DNA of 64,000 nucleotides from Parelaphostrongylus tenuis (GCA_019055375.1 JAHQIW010005108.1:62001-126000), one strand, 5' to 3'; shown: positions 10,851 to 22,150, counted from the first letter of the stretch. Numbers and translations are program-made. The notes: a model not told the origin generated them from the sequence alone.

Positions 10851-11230
10851 AAAGTTGAATGTATGGATATATTTATGCTGAGAGATAAGCCTTCTATTTC
10901 TTACGAGCAAACTTGAAGAAAGACCGACACTTACGTTGAGTCGATGAAGGTGATGGAGTCTGTGGGCGGTATATTTTTGAGAAGTTCGCTTTCAGTACTA
11001 CGACTTCGGAACCAAGTTTTGATGATGGCTCAGCTGTTGTTTAAAGCAACTGTTCCTGCTCAAACATAACCATTAAAATCTAAAATCACATTCATTAAGG
11101 ATTAAATAATTGGCATGTCCTAGAAACTTTCATCTTATGGTTCCAGACCGTTAGCAAAACTAAAAAACTAGTAAAAACTGAAAAAGATACAAAAGTGCCT
11201 AAGAATTGGAACTCGTTATATTTGACTGCC
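10851..11230. other. Unassigned sequence
   Basis: No recognisable gene or repeat. Confidence 0.4.
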
Positions 11231-11234
11231 CCTT

Positions 11235-11680
11235 GCTGTGGTATAATCTTATAATATAACTAATAATATAGAGTGCTATGCAAAAACATTTGCGTCAGCA
11301 GGGATTCGAGCCCACATCTCACTCTTTGTGGTAGCGTGTGCTGAACCGCTGCACCACCGACGCTGGTTGCAAAGCTTTCTTTTTATACGCTACAATGCAA
11401 TCGAATAAACTGAATTTTGATTGATTATTGATACCCAATATCTGTCAGCATAAGTGAGTTCAATGCCGATAGCGATTGCCCTGTCAGACCGTCGACGGTT
11501 GGCTGTTGACAGATAACGCGTTGTAGCGTAGAAAGAGAGGTGTGCAAAACGAACGTCGGTCGTGCAACGGTTCAGCACACGCTCTCGAAAAGAGTGAGAT
11601 CTGGGTTCGAATCCCGATTAACGCAAATGTTCTCGCACAACACTCTACATTATTGAGTATGCATAAGAATGTTTTCAGAA
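11235..11680. mobile_element. Palindromic element with tRNA-like arms (family S2), most complete copy
   Basis: The two arms carry tRNA-like sequences in opposite orientation: minus strand 11292-11363 (GCGTCGG...CTGACGC, B box GGCTCGAATCC) and plus strand 11553-11624 (ACGTCGG...TTAACGC, B box GGTTCGAATCC with T loop TTCGAAT). Both are 72 nt. Beyond them the arms share AGAGTG and TTCTACGCTACAA-type sequence in inverted order. The central 150 bp differ. Confidence 0.75.
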
Positions 11681-13515
11681 ATGTGTCAATTTTTTTCTGC
11701 CGACCTCCAAAGCACAAAACAGTCGGCATCAGTAGAATCAGCCCAGCGCCCATGATTTGGCAAAGGCTAAAGCTAGAATTGATCACCTGTTTCAAAAGTA
11801 AACTCTACGGATGGTAGAAACTATGAATTGTTGTCACGCAGTTTTCATCATTACCTTTATTTACAGTCATCTAGATAATATTAGGTTCAAACATCGCTAC
11901 TGTCATTACAGAATTGCTGGTCCGACCTTCTGGAAAAACTCCAGTCGCAAGACAGTGCGCCCCATTCTGTAAAAGGCCACGAATCTCTCTCAATGAGGGA
12001 TCTCTGCTTAGTTGGTCGCGACGGCAAATGGAGCATGTCGTCAGGTAGTGGACATGAGAATTGAACCCAGCTTGAAAACGACCATGTGTTTCATAAAGAA
12101 ACAAGTGAATTGAGGAAAAACTTCTTGCCTCTGCAGCGTCTAACTGATATTTCGCTCTAACTCTACAACTCAGTTTGGCCAAAATCCTGCAATCAAGCGG
12201 CTGAGCAGACATGGGAGTCGGAGTCACCTTCAATGAATAAACTCTAGTTCACAATTGCAACGCTGTGCTCATTTTCTGAAAGGACCGTTTCACTGCAATG
12301 TATCACTAGCAATGTAGCAAGGAAAATAGGAAAGTTTCACATACGCGGGTCAGTGTTTGTCAGTTAGAGTGTAGGGTGTCGGCCGTAAATCAGTGCGCGA
12401 TTAATCGACTGCACTGGCGCGACACACATGTTTGGTGCGATTTTTGTTATTGAAAGATCTTATCCTGCTTACAAAAAAACTCTGGATAAACCGTATGACT
12501 CTGATTCCATAAGATCTCCTTTACATGTTCACATACTTGTCGTGCTTCCAGCGCAGTATTAGTTAAAGTGCACGAATTTTGCAGCGCTATGAAAAAATTT
12601 CTTTTGAAAACGAGATGTAGCGCTGTAGATGCTCATACTAGCTAACATTTGACTCTGAAGGATAAATGACGCCATAAATAGAGGATGCTCTCTATCTTGT
12701 TAAATGTTTTTCTTACCTTATACGTAAATTATTAACATCTAAAGGGCTCAAGCTTTCTTCAACAAATGCGCAGCCACACGTCGCAGAACGAACGCTTCAA
12801 AACTCTACCGAGTTAGGCTACGAAGTTTTTGCCTCATCCTCCATAGACGCCGGATCTCGCATCCACCGACTACCTCTTCTTCAAGGATCTCTTAAACTTC
12901 TTTTGAGTTCAAGAGATTGAGAGTTTTTTCTAAAATTATGTACTTCGCTGCCTGAAATTCATCTCTCGGTGGAAATAAGATGGAAGCAATTTTTTTTGAG
13001 AAGTATGAGAAAACCATTTCTTCATGGTTACTTGTGTGTTCTACTACAAAGTCCTACAAATCTTCTACGATTTTTGATGAAGTGAATAAGATCAAGTATC
13101 AGCCAAGATATGTTAGTTCAAGCCGAAACTTGTAGATATATTTGCACTGAACGCATTGAAGTCAGCATATGCTACTCGTTATAATTGAACTACGAAATAT
13201 CTGAGAAATTGAGAGGATTGAATTTGTCATTTTTTAACCCTCGAGGACCAGATGCATCACATGCTGCGTTAACCTTTTCGATGTTATCTTGTCGGACACA
13301 TATTTTCGATAGACTTTCAGTGGCTATTCGATCAAGGAAAAATAGCCATTCCAGCATTGGGATGGGCTTCCTAACAGATATTCGATAGCATAATTTTTGA
13401 TACTTTCGAACTAAACCTCATCTTTGAAAAGGTCCTCATAGTATGCTGTAGGAGCAAAAAATGACTTCTTTTCGCACCTGAAGTCGTTAGCCCGATCATT
13501 CAGAATAAAGAATAG
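11681..13515. other. Unassigned sequence
   Basis: A minus-strand frame of 120 residues at 11871-12233 has no motif that I recognise. No RNA gene or repeat was matched in the rest. Confidence 0.35.
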
Positions 13516-13690
13516 CTCTCGGCGTGTGTTATGTCAGTGCTGCATAATTTCTGAGACAAGTGTGGTACTATTCTACCGATCCTGGAAGGATGGAAAGCTT
13601 AATGAGCTGTGAGCGCGAGATCAAACCATCGGCGCCGCGTGTGACGCAAAGCCAAAGTTTAACCACCGCGCCGTATATGCTCTTAGCTTG
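13515..13690 (-). repeat. SINE family S4, copy (head and start of body)
   Basis: On the minus strand GCGCGGTGGTTAAACTTTGG, CGCGGCGCCGATGGTTTGAT and then TCCAGGATCGGTAGAATAG repeat the layout of the 19.44-kb copy: tRNA-like head with an A box and B box (GGTTTGATCTC), then the GGTCGGTAAATTGGTACCA-type body and a (T)GTCT end. Confidence 0.6.
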
Positions 13691-13694
13691 TTCT

Positions 13695-15390
13695 TAGCGG
13701 GCTCCTTTGGCGACATAAAATAAAAATTATTACATAAATCTATAGAACGACAAAACAAAGCTACATTTGTGCAATACTTAGAACTCTTGTTGAAATGAAA
13801 AGAATTTGTGGATGTTAGAGAAAATTACGGCCTTCCAAGCCGCAGCTTATATTACTGTGCACCGCCTTGTGCATACTTGACTGATTTGTTGCCTGAGAGA
13901 TGGTAGAAATGTGTTCTGGCTGATGATGCTTACCTCAAATAGTGTTGTTAAGCATTTAAGTTACTCTCTGGTTATGAATTTGTTGTTTATTACTCTATTG
14001 CCCCATTAACATGCAATACCAGATCTTGTTAAATGCTTAAGCCTTAAGGGACGGCGGTTTACAGCGCAGCTCGCAAGAGGCGCTCGATTTGTAATGTTCC
14101 AGTTAGGGTTTTCCCAATCAGTCACGATAATGGCTTCTCAAAATTTGAATTGTTTCATGTGAATATCAGTTTACTTTTGAGGTGCGCATCAATACAATTT
14201 ATTTTCCGACAGTTGGCGTGGTGATAAGTGGTACGAGAACGGTCCACGCGGTATCCCAATGGCTAAGTTTGATGAATGAGTTATTAAGCTACATTGACTT
14301 TTCCTTCAAACTGCTTCTCAAGGTATGACTAGTTTGTATAGTGATCGTGGGGGACTTATTAGTGCTAAGCATGCCATCGCTGATGTCACAATATTCCTGA
14401 ACGCTCATTATGAACTCAATGTCATTTGTTATTTCCTCTTCTTGCCCTAATAAAACACAATAGGTGAGAATTGTTATCGTTTTTCACTTTACAAATATTC
14501 GTCAAGAAAGCTTCCATTGTAATTATAGTTTTCTTTCAGTGTAAATCCTTTTGCGTGCCGCGTGTACCATTTTTGATACACGTCTTGCCGCACTGCATGT
14601 GGGCTTTTTATGGCTTACAGTAGAAGACGTGCCCCGATAAAAATCTGGTACCGATTCGGTAGACTTATCTGACTATTTCTATTTTTATTTGGCGTATGAA
14701 CAACTTAGAACAACATACAGAAACATTTCCGCAGAAGAATTGACAATGTACATTCGCATCGTAAATTGTAAATCTCTATGAGGGTGTTCGGCACATTTTT
14801 TGACAAACAGTCGATTCTTTAATGCTCGTTAGAAAATAGTAGCGTTTTTCCTTCTATTGATTGCCTTATCAGAGTCTCGTTATTATAGTCTTTCCTCTAC
14901 TGATGACAGAACCACCTTTAGTGGAGATAAGAATCCAAATTTTGCAGGAAAACCATAACATTGTCATTTGAGCGCGCCTCTCCAGCCGGTCAACCGCGCC
15001 GCGTGCGAGGTGAAAAATCCATGTGGTAACCAAGGTGGTGATAATGCCATTTCTTGACATCAAAGAGCTTATCCAAATTGACTTATGGTTATAGCACCTA
15101 CCATTGCTCGTTACTTCATGAATGTTTCTTATGCTTTAGGTTGTGCCTTAGCTTTTTTCACTTGTTCGCCTTTCGATCGCGATACTCTTGAGGCGGTCAG
15201 CTGCGAAGAAAGTCGCTTGTTTGTAAAGAATACGCTGCTTAGGTAATTCGATATTATAGACTTGTTATGACAGTGCCAGCCGCTGACGGTATAAATGTCA
15301 ATACTTGCAAATATCGAAGTGTTTGTAAAGTAAAAAAGTAAAGCATTTGAGGTACTATTTTTTGACGTTCTGTCAAAATCCGTTTCATTA
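13695..15390. other. Unassigned sequence
   Basis: No convincing exon or repeat. A minus-strand frame at 14869-15063 is short and unlike anything I know. Confidence 0.35.
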
Positions 15391-15394
15391 CTTT

Positions 15395-16215
15395 GTCTAA
15401 TCGTAGTTGTCCTAAAGTCGCGATAATGAACCTGTCGCAGTAGTTGAATTGTATAAGACGGGAATGAAATCGGTCGACATTGTTAAGATGGACAGGTTAC
15501 AAACCAGCAAGTCTCCACAGTGCAGCGAAACGTTTGAAAAACACTGAAGGGATTGAGAGCCTTTCTTGAAAATTTTATCCAACCACCTCGTCTGCTCCAA
15601 AAATATCTGGAACATCCGTTGCCAATTTAGAAAAATTCGGATCCTTCGATGAGCAAAATATCGGCATCGAGAACAGCGAGTGGGGCTTCCGAAACATTGT
15701 CAAAAATAACCTGAAGCTGAGCTGCTAGTAATGCTTGTGTTCTTGCTGAAATGAAATCATTTGATAGCTGGTGCATGTTTGTCAAAGGTACATATTACAG
15801 TTGAGGAGATATTCACAATCGAACCACTTCACAATCGCCACAATCGACATCAACTTTTCAAGAATGGGTCAGCAGGAGTCCGTATTAGCAAAAGACCATG
15901 GGTCGCAGTCATTCCCCGGCATGTTAATGGTTTGGGCCGGCATTTGCGTCACCGGAAAGGCGCCATTGGTCCTCACCAGTGGAAACGTCAAAATCAATAC
16001 TGACCGCTATCAGCAGTAAGTTTTATGGGGCGTACTGGAACCTTGGGCTGCTCAACACTGGCGGCGATGGATTTACGTTTTAGTGGGACTGTGCTCCTGC
16101 GCATTCGGTTCGCTCAACGATGCCATCTGTCAAGAGGTTTTCAGACTTCTGGGACAAAGACATTTTGCCGTCAAACTTGCCGGATCTCATCCCAACGGAT
16201 TAATCCCTGTAGCAC
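15395..16215 (+). pseudogene. Mariner-type transposase, main part (frameshifted)
   Basis: Frames switch several times. Visible in order: VVELYKTGMKSVDIVKM (helix-turn-helix region), EEIFTIEPLHNRHNRHQLFK, GSAGVRISKRP, then LMVWAGICVTGKAPLVL, TSGNVKINTDRYQQ, then WDCAPAHSVRSTM and DKDILPSNLPDLIPTD. These match the mariner catalytic core: a strand usually ending in D-E-K-x-F-x-x-E (the first Asp appears lost), MVWAG..GK-x-PL, QQD-x-APAH (second acidic residue) and SPDLNP-x-D (third). Its carboxy terminus lies beyond an inserted repeat at 16680-16830. Confidence 0.85.
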
Positions 16216-16237
16216 ATAATGCGTGAAGAAGCTTAGA

Positions 16238-16655
16238 GCACTCAAGAGAATTGAGTGGTGAGCAAAAACACGGCCTCAGGCGAAAATTGAACTCACGTTT
16301 CATCCATTCCGCGGACGAGTGTTACCGCTACACTGCAGAAGCTACCGCTTACCAGCCACTCATTTTTCAATATCTCACTATCATAGCTATCAATCACCAA
16401 CCTTCAACAGGTTTGGTCAAGTATGCGATTTCGCTTTATAAACCCAGTTGAGCTGACGGCCACTGTTAGATATACTATTTCGAAATTCTATTATGAAGAA
16501 TGAGTGGTGCAAATGTGCCTCGGTGGTGCAGTGGTAGTAGCACGCGTCCCCGGTATGGATGAAAAGCGGGTTTGCTTCCCACCTGAGACCGTGTTTTCGC
16601 TCACCACTCAATTCGCTTACGTGTATTGAGAACATCGTACCACTTCCAAAAAAAC
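16238..16655. mobile_element. Palindromic element with tRNA-like arms (family S1) inserted in mariner
   Basis: Left end GAATTGAGTGGTGAGCAAAA, right end its inverse TTTTCGCTCACCACTCAATTC. tRNA-like sequences face each other: minus strand 16273-16342 and plus strand 16517-16589 (73 nt, GCCTCGG...CTGAGAC, D-arm GGTGGTGCAGTGGTAGTAGC, B box GGGTTTGCTTCCC). It interrupts the mariner reading frame between HIMREEA (left) and VDALETAFTRA (right). Confidence 0.8.
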
Positions 16656-16669
16656 CGTAGAAATACCTC

Positions 16670-16835
16670 GGATTATTTAGGCTACTCGTTACACTACCGT
16701 AGACGCGCTTGAGACGGCTTTCACACGCGCTTAGGAGAAAATTGCGAAGGAAACGTTTGCGAGCTCCATTGGAAATTTTCGCAAGCGACTTCGTAAATGT
16801 ATTGAAGCCAAAGTGTTTATTGCTATAGTTGTTAA
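16670..16835 (+). pseudogene. Mariner transposase carboxy terminus, displaced
   Basis: Reads GLLVTLP, then VDALETAFTRA, a stop, EKIAKETFASSIGNFRKRLR and KCIEAKVF. The helix 'L-x-x-A-x-x-x-A-x-x-x-I-x-x-E-x-x-x-x-x-x-x-x-x-F-x-x-RL-x-x-CI-x-A-x-G/K' is the conserved end of mariner transposases, collinear with 15395-16215. Confidence 0.8.
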
Positions 16836-16909
16836 TCAATAAACGTAATCATTCATCCAACTAACGGACTTGACTTTTTATTTAGTGTTTTACTATTAAA
16901 ATTCTTGAA

Positions 16910-17335
16910 AAAATTGACAGACTATTTTCTCGCACTTTGTATACCTTGTTTGGGAGGGAAATTCTGAGGGTGGAATGTAAATTTTATTGCTCCTATAGCA
17001 ATCTATAGAGACTTTTTCGAAGCCTAAAGCAAGTTTCAGAATGAACATGATTCATGCTATTAAAAGGCTGCTATACGTCTGGTGGAATCCATCCACAGAC
17101 CTTGGTTTAGCGAACAACGCCTACTGAGTGCAAGATAATTTTATTTTCGAAATTACAGAGCACAAAGGCAGCTTTTTCAAAACACCAAACAGATGTGGAA
17201 TCCGAGATTTAAGCTATAAAATTATTACTAGAACTCTAGGTGAAAGTCTTCGTAGGAAAAAAGCTTGGTCCCGAAAGGGCTGTGAAAGCGTTGAAAACAT
17301 AAAATTGTAGGGTGAACAAGTTCTTTTCGTTTGTA
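16910..17335. other. Unassigned sequence
   Basis: Includes a short plus-strand frame at 17128 with no recognisable motif. The mariner terminal repeat may lie near 16880-16905, but I could not pair it. Confidence 0.3.
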
Positions 17336-17344
17336 TCTGCTACA

Positions 17345-17835
17345 GATTCCTAAAACGGGAAAGAGTAGAACATGTAGCGTGCACAGTACCGAGAAATCGC
17401 GGTAATCCTTCTTTCACCCAGAGTAAAAAGCCTAAATTCATAGCGAAATTAGGTGTCAACTTCCAGATTGTGGACAACTGTGGTCCGCATGACCTCTGTA
17501 AGTCTTATCGCAAGGAGAGCAAAAATTTGGCATTGTGCCACGTGCACCAATGAGAAATTAAGCGTTATCGCAAACGGTGTTAATAGCCTTTACCACTATA
17601 CCTGGTCACTCACAAAATCGTGACATCACTAACTGTGGAAAGATATGTGCTGGGAATTCGCCAGAAGAAATTGGCATGCGGTTCACAATAATCGGAAACT
17701 CAGTAAATTACTAACCTCATGATCGTCCTTGCTGCTGGATTGCGTCGCTTCAGACTTTGCTACGCAAGCGCGGCACTGAACAAGAGTACGTATTGTGCAC
17801 TATCAAAAGTTCGCTGACAATAATCAAGAAAGGAA
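17345..17835. repeat. Duplicated block, copy B
   Basis: Counterpart of 640-1185. On the minus strand a frame reads MPNFCSPCDKTYRGHADHSC, a Cys/His-rich stretch, and 150 bases away the donor-like ATGAGGTTAGTAA is conserved in both copies. The block precedes copy 2 of the signal-peptide family, whereas copy A lies about 3.9 kb before copy 1. Confidence 0.6.
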
Positions 17836-18229
17836 AGCTGTTAACATTGATCAGTTATAAATTACGAAGAACCATTTCAAACTGTTTTAATATAACGAAT
17901 AATTGTAAAGCAAAAAGAAAGCGACTAACTTCTAGCTGCAGTAAATAACTTCGTCTCAGTATCATGCATACAGAGTCAAGAAAGTGCGACAGAAAATCAC
18001 ATTGAAGACGACCCAAGAAAACCATATCTTGATCAAGTTTTATGAACGCGAGTTTGTGCATTAGCAGTATAGTTTTTGACGTTTGGAATAATTCTATACA
18101 ACCTACGCAGTGGGCAGGTTTACGCGCAGGATATCGAAGATTGCTCCGATTCCGTCTAGGTGGCAACGATGGATATTCAGTGTTTATTTCCTCACCGTCT
18201 CCAGCCACTGATGACACCTTTGTACTTGG

Positions 18230-18415
18230 CTTGGATTCAGGACATTTGCGAAGCGGCAGGTGGTCGGATCATCGTCGTCGTCGTCGTCGTTGAAGTCGCA
18301 ATTTCAAAGAACTGCTGTAAGCACAGGACCGCTGCTGCCGCCGCCATGGCAATTACGGCGAGCGCCGTCGCGAGATCTCTGCGCTGGAACCCCTGACCCC
18401 GCGTGAGCGTTGACC
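18230..18415. other. GC-rich island with GTC repeat
   Basis: (GTC)n at about 18271-18291 and a stretch GCTGCTGCCGCCGCCATGG give local GC content well above the surroundings. Frames on both strands are low complexity (Ala-, Thr- or Arg-runs), so neither is a convincing protein. It sits some 150 bp upstream of the signal-peptide frame at 18545 and could be promoter or 5' exon material. Confidence 0.4.
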
Positions 18416-18544
18416 CCAAAAAATGCAAGTTGACAAGTCTCATTTGACAAATTTTTCCTTTTCCTGTGAAATTTACTTTGTGAAGAAGAGTTTTCGCAAG
18501 TTGTACCTTGCTTGATGTTCGTTTGCAAACGAATGTAAGGACAA

Positions 18545-18769
18545 ATGACAAGGCTTCTTCTTTTTCTCCTCCTTATCACTACAATGATAACATTTCGATC
18601 TAGAGAGAGATATTACGGTGATTTCTGCTCAGGACCATGGTCACCCTCGGCGAAGAATCTGGCCCTCAATCAAAGCGATTCATCGATTGTCTTTGGTGAC
18701 CAATATGCCAAGAGCAGGTTAGTACAAGCTTCTCAGAACTTCACTGAACGCACTCATGTCAAGCAGTAG
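18545..18769 (+). CDS. Putative small secreted protein, signal-peptide family copy 2
   Basis: Reads MTRLLLFLLLITTMITFRSR followed by YYGDFCSGPWSPSA and SSIVFGDQYAKSR. The first 17 residues are a clear hydrophobic leader. The relative at 23633 aligns without gaps over about 45 residues (LLLITT-x-IT...YGD...GP-x-x-PS...SIV-x-GD). After SR a GTTAGTAC donor-like site may end exon 1; reading on, the frame stops 16 residues later. No known family; the function is unknown. The ATG is the first in frame and starts the leader. Confidence 0.45.
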   Translation: MTRLLLFLLLITTMITFRSRERYYGDFCSGPWSPSAKNLALNQSDSSIVFGDQYAKSRLVQASQNFTERTHVKQ

Positions 18770-19310
18770 CATATCAGTTCCTCCTTAGATCTATCATTTA
18801 GATATGCATGCATGATAATCTTTGATGCAAAGTGAGCAAGAATTCAAAGATGAGACAACTCGGCTCCACTGATCGCAAAATTTTTGTTGTTCACATAAAT
18901 TAGTGCAATTGCGTACTGTATAACGAAATGAATACAATATGTTTCTCCCTTCCTACTTTCACATCAAAACATGCATGAAACACGTATAGATCAGACGTCG
19001 TTAATATTTTGAACGATTTAACTAGTAACATATTTGTTTCGATGGTTTATTCTTCGATGATGTCACAGACTAAATTACGCGTAGTCACTGGATGTGAAAG
19101 CTATAACGTCTACTGATGATCCTTGTTCAAAGCGGGGATTTGAACGTGGGGAGTAGAGAGCGCAATTAAAATAGATTAACGAACTAATGCGATCCAAATA
19201 GACCTAGATACGGTTCACTAACTGACGACTTCCTGGTCGCATTCAATGAATTGACTTTTTGAGGGCAACAAATGACAATGGTGCGCGCGGCACGACTCGC
19301 AAAGCGGAGC
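18770..19310. repeat. Downstream part of duplicated locus, copy 2
   Basis: Aligns with 5250-5850 and with the split copy 24270-25650. No exon could be fixed in it; the minus-strand frame that is open in copies 1 and 3 is closed here. Confidence 0.45.
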
Positions 19311-19439
19311 GAGACTTTCGTCATTTGACAAGAGTTCTTTTCCTTATTCCAAAAAATCTGGGTCGCCTTAGTGACTTTGATACTCTATCGTTTCCTATAC
19401 ACCGCACATTTTTAGCTCATATAAAACTCTCAAAAGAGC

Positions 19440-19745
19440 GCATGCTTCGCAGTGGTTAGAGGTGCCCTGCGTCGCACACGAGGTCAATGGTTCGATCTCA
19501 CGCTAATGGCTCACCAAGCCATCCATCCCTCCGGGGTCGGTAAATTGGTACCAGAAGGTCTCAGACTTGTCTGGGAGGATAAGCAGCACTGACTCGGTTC
19601 AGCGGGAGGCCTCCGCGAGTCATTGTAAAGGCCAGATATGCATTCAATCACCTCAAACGAAGTTAAAAATTGAAGTCGAATACATGGCGCATCCCTCAGG
19701 GATTGATCAAAGCCGAGAGCTTCATCCTTTTATCCTTATAAAACT
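19440..19745 (+). repeat. SINE family S4, most complete copy
   Basis: Starts with a tRNA-like head: GCAGTGGTTAGAGGTGCCCT (A box TGGTTAGAGGTGC), then GGTTCGATCTC (B box). The body carries GGTCGGTAAATTGGTACCAG, TGTCTGGGAGGATAAGCAGC, TGACTCGGTTCAGCGGGAGG and ends near TTTATCCTTATAAAACTC. Relatives are at 13.5, 22.6, 32.2, 38.98 and 46.69 kb. Internal pol III boxes and dispersal fit a tRNA-derived SINE; frames beginning MSGRISSTDS within it are incidental. Confidence 0.8.
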
Positions 19746-19911
19746 CTTAAGTCCGAGAAAACGCGTAAGAGGAATATTGAAATCTTCTTTCAGAATTTTG
19801 ACTTATACCTTTTAGATAGTAAGAATAAAGACATTTGACAATAGCATTAACTGATTTTTATAGTAAAATATGATGTTCAAAATGCGGTAGGATTCGAGAA
19901 AAGGATGTTTA

Positions 19912-20643
19912 AGGATCTTTTCTAGAATCCTGCCGCATTTTTTCGTACTGTTCTATTATGGTGAGCGCCACTTAAGACCTTCGGTAAAAGTGTATTCTTT
20001 GCTGTTATCTGACAAATGTATATTTATCTGATAGCTTAAATCAAGTGAATTTTCTAAGTGTACTTTCAATTCTCATATTGCTTATTCTTAACGCCGCACC
20101 TGTCAAAATGAGATTTTGTTTTACTTCTGATGATTTCTCGCCTGATAAAAGCTTTTTTAAAACAAAATTTCAATCATTAGATGGAACAACTCTTTTTAAT
20201 TAATAATAAGTGTTTTGCTCTATTAGAAAGAACTTCCCGGAGCTCTGCAATTCGCACACTAGCTGACTCCACGTGCTCACTGAGTGTGAAAACCCTATAA
20301 TCTTTCGATCGTTACAGAGCTCAAAGAAGTCTTTTCCAAAAGCCAAATGGCCATCATAATCGTAAAGACTTTCTCTATCTAAGATTAGAAGCTCATTTTA
20401 ACAAAACTTTTAGTCCAGTGTGAAATCTTTCGAGATGAAGATCGAAATCTTGTTTTGACTGATACGGGCGCAAAAATGAGCTATTCAAGAAATCAAATAT
20501 GCCATTGATATTCACTTGATTTGAGCTATCGATAAGCCACGGAAACGTTTTGCAAAAGCAAAAAATACGTTTTTACCGAAGGTCTCAAGTGGTGCCGCCA
20601 TAATAGAACAGTACCAAATGCGGCAGGATTCTGGAAAAGGTCC
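19912..20643. mobile_element. Long palindromic element (family D), copy 2
   Basis: Left CCTTTTCTAGAATCCTGCC would be expected; the observed left strand is TTTTCTAGAATCCTGCCGCA, and the right end is TGCGGCAGGATTCTGGAAAA. Inner pairs: TACTGTTCTATTATGGTGAG with CATAATAGAACAGTA, and ACCTTCGGTAAAAGTGTATT with AATACGTTTTTACCGAAGGT. Arms are about 320 bp with a centre of under 100 bp. No coding capacity. Confidence 0.8.
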
Positions 20644-20949
20644 TAACATTGTGACAAAATCTTTTCAGTTTCAATATTCTTCTTAATCATAAAATGTTAA
20701 AAAATCGACACAACGGTTAAAAACTAGGAAGCAATTAATGAATCAACAGAAAACGGTAATGCACGTCATATGCGATGCCAGTTCTTGAAGAAACTCTCTA
20801 TTTCTCTGTTACCATGGTTGAGGAAAATGTTTTGTGAAATTTTTGAAAGCTTCGTTTTTATGCGCAAATGGACAGCAACACAACAATAAGTATTGTCCGA
20901 GGTACAGACTGCCATTGTTCATGCACTTTCTGCCATTGTTCTGCAAGAT

Positions 20950-21545
20950 TCTGAATCTCATTGGAGTGACTGTTCCGCCTCCCACGAATCGAAAATGATT
21001 CAAATCTAGGTTATTTAAAGAGTGCTGCTTTGATCGGAAGAGGATATAATCGGATAAAGCTGATGCAGATCCTGGCGAGGTTTCTGGCGGACGAAGTCTA
21101 CTTGCTGTAACTTGTTGATAACGGCCCGGTGCGAACCACCAACATCGTCAGCCAAGCTACAAGTGCTCGATAAAGACTAAGCATCCGAAGAGGCTTGCAA
21201 GTCACTTTCGTCCAAAACAGATGGCCTGCCAGAACGACGCATGTTTTCGGGATTGAAACTGCCTTCTTTTGAACCGCTCAAACCATCTCTCCACAGCCGC
21301 TTTTGTCACCGTGTCACCATGCTCACCTCATTAATCGCATCGACTGCTTTTAGAATCGTTGAAAACTTTTCTTCAAAATGGCAGATCTACAGGACAAATC
21401 ATATTAATAGGCATTTTGGGGTGTAATTGGACAAACTAGATAAATATTTGCAAAACTATCAATGAAAAACGATACAAAGATGTCAAGAAATGGACTATCA
21501 GAAACCACTCAGAATATTTTACTCAGCCTATTATTAGTGTAATGC
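20950..21545 (-). pseudogene. Mariner-type element (second family), amino-terminal part
   Basis: The outer end on the minus strand, TAATAGGCTGAGTAAAAT, resembles a mariner terminal repeat next to TA. It is followed at about 21330-21180 by frames reading TKAAVERWFERFK, then EGSFNPENMRRSGRPSVLDE with one frame change. These are the second helix-turn-helix and the hinge 'RSGRPS' of mariner transposases. The catalytic part and the other end were not found; DNA below 21150 degenerates quickly. Confidence 0.75.
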
Positions 21546-22150
21546 ATGAACTACAACCTTTATATAATTATTTTGCAATTTCAAAACGTTGTCAGAAGAA
21601 ATGTGGAAAAAAGAGTTAGAAAAGCATCGTTAATTCATCGCTGTGGAAAACTGTGGCTGTCTCATCGATTTGGTGTTCAAAGTCCAGGTGTTAGGACAAC
21701 TGAACGCTTTTTTTAGTAAAACCTACGTTCATAGAAAAACCTTCAGTAATGGTTTATCTTTTCATGACAATGATCTGACTTCAAAATTTAATTTACCATA
21801 TAAGTACCAACGAATGCCTGATAAGTTCAAGCAAGGAATGGCTAAAAACTTCAAATACAAAGTGTAATCTCTTTCCGTTAGTGTAACGTGCCGTGAATGC
21901 CTTTACAGAAACCAAGTCTGGCGTGAAAATTTGCATTTATCAAAATGAAAGAACACAAATAGATGAGTTAAGGAAAAAATTTTAAACAAAACCTGAAAAT
22001 ATGTTCCTTTTGGAGAGAATTGTTTTCTCCATCAGAACGTCGAAAAACTGTTGGACATATGATTAATCATTTTTATTACATTAATCTTACAGTAATCCGC
22101 TCTGTTGTATCTCATCATTCAATTATAATAATGTTTCCTCACAACCCTAA
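21546..22150. other. Unassigned sequence
   Basis: A plus-strand frame at 21643-21867 (74 residues, basic, ends in a stop) has no match that I know. Confidence 0.3.

Noticed and set aside
16417..16839. 140-residue minus-strand frame
   Set aside because: It runs across the S1 palindrome and the antisense of the mariner C-terminus; the plus strand holds the recognisable protein.
18237..18579. Minus-strand frames with Ala-rich and poly-Thr stretches
   Set aside because: Low-complexity output of the GC-rich island and its GTC repeat; no motif and no paralogue.
19567..19815. Frame beginning MSGRISSTDS, repeated at 32221 and on the minus strand near 46.85 kb
   Set aside because: It is the body of SINE S4; frame lengths differ among copies and a non-coding repeat explains the similarity.
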